Position numbers and translations under genes: made by a program. This document shows, piece by piece, positions 17,977 to 23,488 of a stretch of DNA of 25,816 bases (its first letter is position 1; each line of letters starts with the position of its first letter). The stretch covers positions 1 to 25,816 of the IMG/VR virus record IMGVR_UViG_3300047174_000129; one strand, written 5' to 3'. Source of the DNA: a virus. The notes under the pieces are model-generated. The model did not search any database. It was not told where the DNA came from and saw nothing but the letters and a program-made list of their open reading frames with translations.

Positions 17977-18711
17977 TTATTTTCCAGAAAGGACGTCATC
18001 TTGAATGCGATTACGAACCTTGAATAAACGGTCTAAATAGCCGAGGTTGCGTAAGGATTTGAAGGCCAAATTCTCCGTTGAGAATTCTCCACCTTCAGCT
18101 AGTCCGCTGCGCCGCATCGTTTTAATTCGAGCGAGCATCTCATCAATTTGCTCAACATTTGGTTTTGATGCTAGTATCGAATCTATTTCGTCGGCGAGTT
18201 GGTCTGTTTTCGCCACAACCGCCATATCATCCCATGATGGTCGTTTAGGTTTTGGTTTAATAATCCAATGATTTTTAAGCAGAGAATAAACACCATTTGC
18301 CTCAAGAAGTCCGTCGCGATCTTGGACGTACATCTCAACTGTCTGCCCTTTTACTTTAATATCGTGAATGGTATTCCAAAGGGTCTTTTTTGTGGTAAAG
18401 AAATTTTCTATTAGTGATGGACACGGCGCCGTTTTGAAATTAACTATAAGATGCACATCAAGATCGCTTAATGAGGTATAATTAAAGCTGGCATTTGATC
18501 CAGTTACTATAATATCTTCAACATGTAGATTAGGTAGATCAATAAATCGATAAAATTCCATCGCTGCTTTTAGCAGTAGTAAACGCACCGTGGGTTTCAT
18601 CGTGTTTTCATTCTGCCAAAACTTAGGATTTAAAGTTTTATGAAATACGATATATTTGCGAACCTCTTCAGGATTTACATCTTCGGATTGTATCTGGTCA
18701 GGAAATGGCAT
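17977..18711 (-). CDS. Nucleotidyltransferase-fold protein (pol beta superfamily)
   Basis: The 244-aa product (frame open to TTG at 18735; ATG 18711 with AGGG just upstream is preferred) carries the pol-beta nucleotidyltransferase signature. G71-S72 is followed by D83-x-D85 in TGSNASFNYTSLSDLDVHLI, and strands around it supply a plausible third acidic residue (the E of QTVEMYVQD). The enzyme would bind an NTP and two metals through these residues. The target is unknown; relatives modify tRNA, antibiotics, proteins or toxin partners. The C-terminal ~50 residues include SGLAEGGEFSTENLAFKSLR, a pattern I associate with other phage proteins of this type. It is first in the minus-strand late block and lacks a clear ATAAATA box at the usual distance. 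Family assignment is good; the biological role is open. Confidence 0.8.
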   Translation of the reverse strand: MPFPDQIQSEDVNPEEVRKYIVFHKTLNPKFWQNENTMKPTVRLLLLKAAMEFYRFIDLPNLHVEDIIVTGSNASFNYTSLSDLDVHLIVNFKTAPCPSLIENFFTTKKTLWNTIHDIKVKGQTVEMYVQDRDGLLEANGVYSLLKNHWIIKPKPKRPSWDDMAVVAKTDQLADEIDSILASKPNVEQIDEMLARIKTMRRSGLAEGGEFSTENLAFKSLRNLGYLDRLFKVRNRIQDDVLSGK

Positions 18712-18782
18712 AACCCTATTTAGATATTCCAACAAATTTGCTTGAAAGGGCTTGATTTCGTTTTTGTTTTAGATTATTTTCG

Positions 18783-18990
18783 TGGTTCAGTGTAAAGAAC
18801 CAAGATCGGTTTGCCTTTAAGAGTCTATTAACATGTTGCAAGGCCTAGTGCTGAGCATGACAAAAAGCCCCCGAACAGTGTTTGGTGGTTTGCGTCTTGA
18901 TAAATTTCAATCCATCAATTTTGTCGCAAATACGGGCGTTTCCATGTGGAACCGTTTCGTGGTGAACCACCTTAATGGTATGGTTAACCA
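18783..18990. repeat. Cluster of inverted repeats with GGTT/AACC half-sites in the divergent intergenic region
   Basis: The 306 bp between the nucleotidyltransferase and the 278-aa gene contain several short inverted repeats: TGGTTC-8 nt-GAACCA (18783-18802), TTCCA-TG-TGGAA (18940-18951), GTGGT-GA-ACCAC (18959-18970) and the perfect palindrome TGGTTAACCA (18981-18990). The last three are centred about 19 and 21 bp apart, close to two helical turns, and end 27 nt before the ATG at 19018. This is the layout of an operator array for a dimeric regulator or of a structured leader. No other gene is visible in the interval, and no strong sigma70 promoter could be fixed. Confidence 0.4.
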
Positions 18991-19017
18991 ATCTTACGCA
19001 AAAAGATGAGGTCTAAA

Positions 19018-19854
19018 ATGTCGTTCAAAATAACGTTCAACAAGCCCGCTGGGCGCCAGTTCATCCAAGGCGAAGAGTCTGGTGGACTGAGAATTAAAAT
19101 TCAGGACGGAACAGTCATGTTCATGCCCGTCCCGAATGATAACCTGCCTGATACGGCAAAACTGATCCCTCGAACAAGGGGTGGCTTCGAGACATTCATT
19201 GATGGTTCTGAAGCCGATGCGGTTCTTGAAACCCTTCATAATGAAGCTGGACCATTCTTCATTATAAAGCGTGTCTCAAAAGACTGGGTGGCTGCTGAAC
19301 CATATTCTGGAAAGGATGCCCCTCCAAAATTCGAACCTCATATAAGGGTTTGGACACCGAAATCAAAATCAACAGATGCCAAACAAGCTAAAACCAAAGT
19401 CAAAAAAGCGACATCTGTTACCGTGAACGAAACGGCTCAACAGCCATCGGCATTCGAACAGATAATTGATATCAACTGGGCTTACCAAAAGCTTTCAGAG
19501 CCTCCACATCCCGGTCGTCCAGATAAAGAAACACTCAAAGCGCGCGCAATTCGCGATAGCTTTGAAAATACCGACCCTCAGATCATAATAGAGGCATATA
19601 ATACGTTGGGTAGTCACCTTCGTAAAATATGTCCTAGTGCGGTCATTGAGTTTAGGGATCAAGCTCCTACTGCTGCACGTGGGTATCGCCCTATCAAATC
19701 GAAGACGGCAGAGCCACTAATACGTTCTGCTGACGATTTGGAATCAGAAAATCAAATTCAAGAAGCTCTTGAAAAGCTAGGTTTGTCCGATACCACCTCG
19801 CATACTCCGTCCTCACGGAAGCGTAGAGCAAGCTTCTCGGAGGCTACCGCTTAG
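19018..19854 (+). CDS. Hypothetical protein, 278 aa, first gene of the plus-strand island
   Basis: The frame opens at ATG 19006, but ATG 19018 is preferred because GAGGT lies 5 nt upstream of it. The 278-aa product is not recognised. Residues ~1-110 look beta-rich (MSFKITFNKPAGRQF, then GGLRIKIQDGTVMFMPVP). Residues ~115-145 are a Lys/Thr/Ser-rich linker (KSKSTDAKQAKTKVKKATS). Residues ~150-215 look helical (FEQIIDINWAYQKLSEP and DPQIIIEAYNTLGSHLRKI), and the C-terminal ~60 residues are charged and disordered, ending SSRKRRASFSEATA. The two-domain layout with a basic linker would suit a nucleic-acid-binding or regulatory protein, but no known motif is visible. It is followed by a hairpin terminator and so may be a separate transcription unit, possibly controlled by the repeats upstream. 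Confidence 0.75.
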   Translation: MSFKITFNKPAGRQFIQGEESGGLRIKIQDGTVMFMPVPNDNLPDTAKLIPRTRGGFETFIDGSEADAVLETLHNEAGPFFIIKRVSKDWVAAEPYSGKDAPPKFEPHIRVWTPKSKSTDAKQAKTKVKKATSVTVNETAQQPSAFEQIIDINWAYQKLSEPPHPGRPDKETLKARAIRDSFENTDPQIIIEAYNTLGSHLRKICPSAVIEFRDQAPTAARGYRPIKSKTAEPLIRSADDLESENQIQEALEKLGLSDTTSHTPSSRKRRASFSEATA

Positions 19855-19895
19855 TTTTTTGAAATCTCCTCGGCTTAGTTTTGAAATCCCTCTCG
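19849..19895 (+). repeat. Imperfect tandem duplication spanning the stop codon
   Basis: A 24-nt unit starting GCTTAGTTTTTTGAAATCTC is followed at once by a 23-nt near copy starting GCTTAGTTTTGAAATCCCTC. The first copy contains the TAG stop of the 278-aa gene, and the second forms the left arm of the terminator hairpin. A local duplication by slippage is the simplest explanation. Confidence 0.6.
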
Positions 19896-19917
19896 GACAG
19901 GTTTCGAGAGGGATTTT
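19884..19917 (+). terminator. Intrinsic terminator-like hairpin after the 278-aa gene
   Basis: AAATCCCTCTCG (19884-19895) pairs perfectly with CGAGAGGGATTT (19905-19916) across a 9-nt loop, giving a 12-bp stem. The U-tract is short (the arm itself ends TTT and one more T follows), so termination may be partial. Because the A and T runs are in the arms, it could also work in the reverse direction. Confidence 0.7.
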
Positions 19918-19980
19918 CATTTGACGATAAGACACTTACCCGATAAGGTTTGGATTACCAAATTTTTCAGGTGAGTGACC

Positions 19981-20724
19981 GTGAGCGAAGCCCTTTATGA
20001 TCTCGGTGGTTTGCGGTTTTGGACTGAGCGAGAAATTCTCGTTCGGGATCAAGCGGTGCAAATGCTTATTCAAGGGTTGAGCAAAAGTCTTCAAACCTTA
20101 AATTCGGCATGGACTTTCCATCGTATGGAAGGGCCTCTTCTGACGCCTCGCCAGTTTATAAGCGAAGCGTATGATGACAACGACATTTTTTCTCTTGAAG
20201 CACAGCTTGGGGGTAGCCAAGCTGCCCTGCGTGCCGAAACGACGGCTTCAAGCTATCTTTACGCAGAACGCTTGTTAAAAAACGGTGGAGCCCGACCGCC
20301 CGTCTGCGTATGGCAAGTTGGAAAAAGTTTTCGGCGCGAAACCAATGATGGTGCGCGCGCTTCGGAACTTCGCTTCAACGAGTTTTACCAAGCCGAATTC
20401 CAGTGCATCTACAAGAATGATACAAAGGCTGATGTTCGGGGCTGCGTTGAACCCGTGATTGAGGGATTGATACGCCAAATCACGCGTTCAACAAATTCTC
20501 GTATCGTAGAAAGTGACCGTCTCCCAGCCTATTCCACAAAGACGAGAGATGTTGAAGTTCTTTATAAAACCGGAGATTCATTACCAAATCGCGAGCCTGC
20601 GGTAAAATGGAAAGAGATGGCTTCCATTTCAACTCGAACCGATTTTCCAGTAGAAAATATGCTGGTGCTTGAGGTGGCAATAGGACTTGATCGGCTTGTT
20701 GCGGTAGAAGCCAACAACCAATGA
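19981..20724 (+). CDS. Stand-alone class II aminoacyl-tRNA synthetase-like catalytic core (GlyRS-type)
   Basis: GTG at 19981 is chosen because AGGTGA lies 6 nt upstream; a GTG at 19975 is too close to that site. The 247-aa product has class II synthetase motifs in order: a motif-1-like helix and proline (RMEGPLLTPRQF, ~48-59), LRAET (83-87, compare GlyRS LRPET), motif 2 (GKSFRRE at 114-120, then R131-F-N-E134-F-x-x-AE139F), and motif 3 (VAIGLDR, 232-238, with R238). These resemble archaeal/bacterial alpha2-type glycyl-tRNA synthetases most, with threonyl/prolyl types as alternatives. Full GlyRS is ~450 aa or longer; here the anticodon-binding domain is absent. The ATP-binding arginines remain, so adenylate formation is plausible. 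Substrate is unknown; it may charge a small acceptor other than tRNA. The stop overlaps the next gene as ATGA. Confidence 0.8.
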   Translation: MSEALYDLGGLRFWTEREILVRDQAVQMLIQGLSKSLQTLNSAWTFHRMEGPLLTPRQFISEAYDDNDIFSLEAQLGGSQAALRAETTASSYLYAERLLKNGGARPPVCVWQVGKSFRRETNDGARASELRFNEFYQAEFQCIYKNDTKADVRGCVEPVIEGLIRQITRSTNSRIVESDRLPAYSTKTRDVEVLYKTGDSLPNREPAVKWKEMASISTRTDFPVENMLVLEVAIGLDRLVAVEANNQ

Positions 20725-20918
20725 AACATTCCGATTTCATCATCAAAGAAAAATTTACTTGTGGGGACAAAACTTGGTTGTGTACCGATATCGGTACGCG
20801 AGTTATTGTTGCCATACAATTTAATTCGGAAGATACCTCGTGGAATAACGGTCCTCCTTACGCCGTTTTAGAACATGTATTTGACGAATATGATATAGAA
20901 GTTTGTGAGCCCGTCTAA
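20721..20918 (+). CDS. Small conserved hypothetical protein, 65 aa
   Basis: The ATG overlaps the synthetase-like stop (ATGA), so the two are probably translationally coupled. The 65-aa protein has a compact beta-rich layout: an FxxGDKTW start, CTDIGTRVIVAIQF (residues ~20-33), WNNGPPYAVLEHVFDEYDIE (~41-60) and a final CEPV. I recall small proteins with this CTD-x-GTR-x-IVAI and NGPPYAV-x-E-x-VFDEYD pattern as a widespread family of unknown function in bacteria and phages. Two cysteines are present but no metal site is evident. It carries no catalytic motif; a role with the upstream enzyme is suggested only by coupling. Confidence 0.8.
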   Translation: MKHSDFIIKEKFTCGDKTWLCTDIGTRVIVAIQFNSEDTSWNNGPPYAVLEHVFDEYDIEVCEPV

Positions 20919-21232
20919 TGGCGTTTGGAAATGCTAAGCAAAACTTCTACATGGGACAATGGGTTCGTATAGGACGAATGCCGGAAGGCGATGAGCTAGA
21001 GGGTATGCTTTGCCGTGTAATTGGTGTGTCTTCACGAGATTCTTTCTGTGATCACTACATTGTCTTATTGACAAAAAAACTAAGCTACAATGATATGATG
21101 GCCATCACAATGACCGAAACTTGTTTGGAGCCTGCTACGGATGTTCAATATTGGAGAATGCATTCAGATAGAGCAGGCTATGACCGAAGTGAAATTAAAT
21201 CTCAAACCGTTTCCAGATTGCTTCGGAGATAG
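20918..21232 (+). CDS. Small hypothetical protein, 104 aa, beta-barrel-like
   Basis: The start codon overlaps the previous stop by one base (TAATG). The 104-aa product begins MAFGNAKQNFYMGQWVRIGR, then MPEGDELEGMLCRVIGVSSR, then DHYIVLLTKK. Alternating hydrophobic strands around a glycine-rich turn resemble a small SH3/KOW-like barrel, but this is a reading of pattern only. The C-terminal 40 residues are charged (SDRAGYDRSEIKSQTVSRLLRR). The final 53 nt overlap the start of the next frame, which begins at 21180. It belongs to the same tight plus-strand operon as the synthetase-like gene. It ends in TAG, showing that amber is an ordinary stop in this region. Confidence 0.72.
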   Translation: MAFGNAKQNFYMGQWVRIGRMPEGDELEGMLCRVIGVSSRDSFCDHYIVLLTKKLSYNDMMAITMTETCLEPATDVQYWRMHSDRAGYDRSEIKSQTVSRLLRR

Positions 21233-21461
21233 CGATATAAGCCTGAGATGGCGTGTGTCTGGCTTGGCACGGCGCCAGTCGGATGGTAGATGGCAGGTCT
21301 AGGTTGCCTGTGAAGATGGCGTTAAATGCTTATGGAAAGATTGGGACGAACTTCCATTAAACACGCGGATTGGAATTGTCGCAGTAGCTCTTCAGCACGA
21401 TCATTCAGGTGCAGCTCTGATTATTCATAAGGCTTATATGAGATTGTGCAAACAAAAATAG
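21180..21461 (+). pseudogene. Reading frame interrupted by a single in-frame amber codon
   Basis: ATG 21180 opens a frame of 40 codons (ending GLARRQSDGRWQV) closed by TAG at 21300-21302. The same frame then continues for 52 codons (VACEDGVKCLWKDWDELP ... AYMRLCKQK) to TAG at 21459-21461. The composition stays coding-like on both sides of the amber: GRWQV-stop-VACEDG reads like one beta strand missing one residue, such as Trp (TGG to TAG). The 92-residue product that would result is not recognised. Possible explanations are a recent nonsense mutation, a sequencing error, or suppression or readthrough. Other genes here end in TAG, so genome-wide amber recoding is unlikely. The start overlaps the 104-aa gene by 53 nt. 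Confidence 0.6.
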
Positions 21462-21490
21462 TTGACTCATATGATAAAGGCTGATAAATA
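21462..21490 (+). promoter_or_regulatory. Promoter-like element ahead of the tRNA cluster
   Basis: TTGACT (21462-21467) matches the sigma70 -35 box at five of six bases and is followed after exactly 17 bp by TAAATA (21485-21490), a modest -10. The -10 area also reads GATAAATA, the late-type box seen before structural genes. A start site about 7 nt downstream would fall near the ATG at 21497. Confidence 0.45.
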
Positions 21491-21496
21491 ATCATT

Positions 21497-21541
21497 ATGA
21501 ACACTCAGGCCAGAAACAGATTGAGACAAAGCAGGCGCTAA
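21497..21541 (+). CDS. Arginine-rich 14-codon mini-ORF, possible leader peptide
   Basis: ATG 21497 to TAA 21541 encodes MNTQARNRLRQSRR. Five of 14 residues are arginine, encoded by AGA three times, AGG once and CGC once. The tRNA immediately downstream of this leader has a possible UCU anticodon (reads AGA) and the next one has CCU (reads AGG). A hairpin of seven pairs, including two G-T wobbles (GCAGGCG 21531-21537 with CGCTTGT 21543-21549), overlaps the last codons and the stop and is followed by a T-rich stretch. This is the geometry of an attenuation leader. No Shine-Dalgarno is visible, so translation would need a leaderless or weak start. It may be chance. Confidence 0.3.
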   Translation: MNTQARNRLRQSRR

Positions 21542-21561
21542 ACGCTTGTGTGTTTCTCTAT

Positions 21562-21649
21562 GGCCCCCGACCCGGCACGCGCCTTCTAAGCGTGTGACAT
21601 AAAATAGTCGGAAGGAAGTCAAGAGGTTCGATTCCTCCGGGGGCTTCCA
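21562..21649 (+). tRNA. Aberrant tRNA-like element, possible tRNA-Arg(UCU)
   Basis: GGCCCCCG at 21562-21569 pairs with CGGGGGCT at 21638-21645 (one G-T wobble) to give an acceptor stem, followed by T and an encoded CCA at 21647-21649. The T-arm is clear: GAGG-TTCGATT-CCTC (21623-21637). An anticodon arm can be drawn as CGCGC-CTTCTAA-GCGTG (21579-21595), anticodon TCT reading AGA, with the usual T33 and A37. Only 10 nt separate the acceptor from this arm (9 if the first stem is taken as 7 bp), so no D-arm fits, and the variable region is about 27 nt. An alternative pairing CCTTC/GAAGG (21582-21586 with 21611-21615) would leave a 24-nt loop. It may be a degenerate, unusually folded or intron-bearing tRNA. 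It ends one base before the next tRNA. Confidence 0.5.
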
Positions 21650-21650
21650 C

Positions 21651-21723
21651 GATCTCGTAACTCAGCAGGAAGAGTGTCTACGTCCTAAGTAGAATGTCGC
21701 AGGTTCGATCCCTGCCGAGATCG
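21651..21723 (+). tRNA. tRNA-Arg (anticodon CCT)
   Basis: This is a complete cloverleaf of 73 nt without encoded CCA. The acceptor stem GATCTCG pairs with CGAGATC, D-arm ACTC with GAGT around AGCAGGAA, and anticodon stem TCTAC with GTAGA around GTCCTAA. The variable region is ATGTC and T-arm GCAGG pairs with CCTGC around TTCGATC. Discriminator is G. The anticodon CCT at 34-36 decodes AGG, a codon rare in many GC-rich bacteria, so the phage may supply it for its own genes. Its last base abuts the stop of the convergent 99-aa gene. Confidence 0.95.
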
Positions 21724-22023
21724 CTACGTCTCTGGTTTATAATATGGAGAAAATGGGTGCGCTTCTGCTGATTCCAGCCACGACCCATCAATCATGAAAC
21801 CGTGTGCCCATTTTTGGGTATAATCACATGATGGACAGACCCATCCATGAGGGGTTGCCACCAAGGTATCCGAGTCACCTTTCGAGTGCTTCTCTTTGGT
21901 ACCACAAGTGAATTCGTGGAATATTCCGCATTTTTGAAAATTATTAAGAGAATTAACTTCGGCTTCGGTCCAAATAGGAGAACCTTCTTGAACATATTCA
22001 TCTGGTTTAAAAATAAGGGGCAT
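21724..22023 (-). CDS. Small zinc-ribbon-like protein, 99 aa
   Basis: The 99-aa product starts at ATG 22023 with GAGGA 4-5 nt upstream. Residues ~30-80 hold a probable zinc site: a cysteine in FQKCG, a second in FTCG, a histidine region (KEKHSKG), then W-V-C-P-S-C followed by DYTQKWAHGFM. Small phage proteins with a GWVCP-x-CDYTQ-x-WAH-x-FM ending are familiar to me as a conserved family of unknown function. It lies 29 nt after the M16 peptidase stop in the same direction, so the two are probably one transcript. It ends in TAG. A nucleic-acid or protein-binding role is possible, but no partner can be named. Confidence 0.8.
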   Translation of the reverse strand: MPLIFKPDEYVQEGSPIWTEAEVNSLNNFQKCGIFHEFTCGTKEKHSKGDSDTLVATPHGWVCPSCDYTQKWAHGFMIDGSWLESAEAHPFSPYYKPET

Positions 22024-22052
22024 ACGATCCTCTATTAGCGTGCTACGCGGGT

Positions 22053-23360
22053 TTATTTTGAAGAAATGACATCAGCCACCAAACCATCGTAATCGGCGTC
22101 TGGGGCGTTCCCAGCGACTATAATGGTAGGGACACTAGAAATCAATTCTCGCGCAGCCGCGATTACTTCTTCTCTGGTAACATTAAGGTATCGCTTCTTC
22201 ATATCCGAAAGCGAACGGGTATGTCCTAAAGCAAAAAGTTGTGCTGCGGACATTTGAGCCAAGCTCATTGAGCTTTCTGATCGTGAAACTATTTGGCGGG
22301 TAACTTGATTACGCGCTCGTTCCCAATCCGTGTCTTCAATGGTGCCATTGGCAATTTTTACCAATTCACCCAAAGACTTTTTCATAAATTCGGAAACATG
22401 CCCAGCCGAACAGGCGCCGCCTACGACAAAAAGGCTCCGATCATTGTGTGGGAAGAGTCCAGCAGATACGACGTAGCCAAGTCCAGCCTTTTCACGAACT
22501 TCTTGAAAGAGGGGAGACGACATACCTGTGCCTAGCACGTCGGACAGAAGATCAAAGCGAGCGAAATCGTCATCAACTGAGCCGGGGCATGGAAATGCCA
22601 TGTGTATATGAGCTTGGCTGAACCGTCCGTCCAAAATCAAAGTTGTGCCACCAACATATTGAGTGGGAACCGGTGCTGGCGTTTCACCCGGTTCAATCGT
22701 TCCGAACCGAGACGTAACCTCATCAACAAACAGATCGTGATCTATGTCACCGGTACAAAGAACAATAAGACCATTCGCATGGCAATGACGCTTCAAATAA
22801 TCCAGAAGATTTTCTTTTTTGAAGCTTAAGACATTATCTTTCGACCCCAAAATTGGGCGACCGATAGCTTGGTTCGGATAAGCAGTTGCGGACAACGCGT
22901 CCATTGCAACATCATCAATATTATCTTGGCTGCGATCAATCTCATCGAGAACAACATTCTGTTCCCGTTCGATTTCATTCGGGTCCATAACGGAGTTCAT
23001 CAAGACATCTGACAAAATATCAAGCGCGGGACCAATATGATCCGACAGCCCAGCCACGTAATAAGCCGTCATCTCATGACTGGTGAATGCGTTTACCGAG
23101 GCGCCGAGATGTTCTACTTCAAATGTAATGTCTTTGGAGGATCGAGTAGGAGTGCCCTTGAAGGCCATGTGTTCAAGAAAATGCGAAAGCCCGTTCTCTG
23201 CTTCTGTTTCAAATCTCGAACCAACATTCACGAAAACCGAAACGATAACCGATTGAACCGGACGATATACGGTAACAACTCTCAAACCATTCGGGAGCGT
23301 TGTCAGCTTAACATTATCGTCGCTGGCAAATTCAGCATGAGACAGGCTATAATTTTTCAT
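22053..23360 (-). CDS. M16 family zinc metallopeptidase (pitrilysin / processing peptidase type)
   Basis: The 435-aa protein has the inverted zinc motif H60-F-L-E63-H64 and the third ligand E140 in NVVLDE, 76 residues after H64, as in mitochondrial processing peptidase beta and bacterial PqqL/YmxG-type peptidases. The N-terminal strand (LPNGLRVVTVYRPVQSV), the AFKGT after the motif, and a C-terminal half with GLGYVVSAGLFPHNDRS match a single-unit M16 enzyme of usual length (~420 aa). No signal peptide is seen, so it should act in the cytoplasm. Closest remembered relatives are alphaproteobacterial. TTG at 23363 is an alternative, but ATG 23360 follows AAAGG by 7 nt and is preferred. Composition is more GC-rich than the structural genes, consistent with transfer from a host. 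Such peptidases are unusual in phages. Confidence 0.93.
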   Translation of the reverse strand: MKNYSLSHAEFASDDNVKLTTLPNGLRVVTVYRPVQSVIVSVFVNVGSRFETEAENGLSHFLEHMAFKGTPTRSSKDITFEVEHLGASVNAFTSHEMTAYYVAGLSDHIGPALDILSDVLMNSVMDPNEIEREQNVVLDEIDRSQDNIDDVAMDALSATAYPNQAIGRPILGSKDNVLSFKKENLLDYLKRHCHANGLIVLCTGDIDHDLFVDEVTSRFGTIEPGETPAPVPTQYVGGTTLILDGRFSQAHIHMAFPCPGSVDDDFARFDLLSDVLGTGMSSPLFQEVREKAGLGYVVSAGLFPHNDRSLFVVGGACSAGHVSEFMKKSLGELVKIANGTIEDTDWERARNQVTRQIVSRSESSMSLAQMSAAQLFALGHTRSLSDMKKRYLNVTREEVIAAARELISSVPTIIVAGNAPDADYDGLVADVISSK

Positions 23361-23388
23361 CAAAAAACCTTTCTAATTCAATCTTAAC

Positions 23389-23415
23389 CCTATACCAAAT
23401 TTTTAATTTGGTCAA
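23389..23415 (-). promoter_or_regulatory. Sigma70-like promoter with overlapping inverted repeat before the M16 gene
   Basis: On the minus strand TTGACC (23410-23415) is followed after 15 bp by TATAGG (23389-23394). The perfect inverted repeat ACCAAATT-TTT-AATTTGGT (23394-23412) covers most of the spacer and part of the -35 box, a typical operator position. The spacer is short for sigma70, so the -10 assignment is uncertain. Confidence 0.45.
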
Positions 23416-23488
23416 CAAATTAGACCTCGTTTATCACGCTATCACATAAGGCTAATACGTCAACTAAAACGATGCGGCTAAATAAGTG

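Noticed and set aside
20480-20819. Minus-strand frames opposite the synthetase-like gene
   Set aside because: They run antisense to clear synthetase motifs, have no ribosome sites in suitable places and no recognisable protein features.
21180-21461. Amber recoding as the genetic code of this phage
   Set aside because: At least four well-supported genes in the window (278-aa, 104-aa, S74 fibre, 99-aa) end in TAG at natural protein ends.
23477-23484. GCTAAATA before the 197-aa gene as a late promoter
   Set aside because: Only about 4 nt separate it from the start codon, too close for the -10 role suggested for the other boxes.
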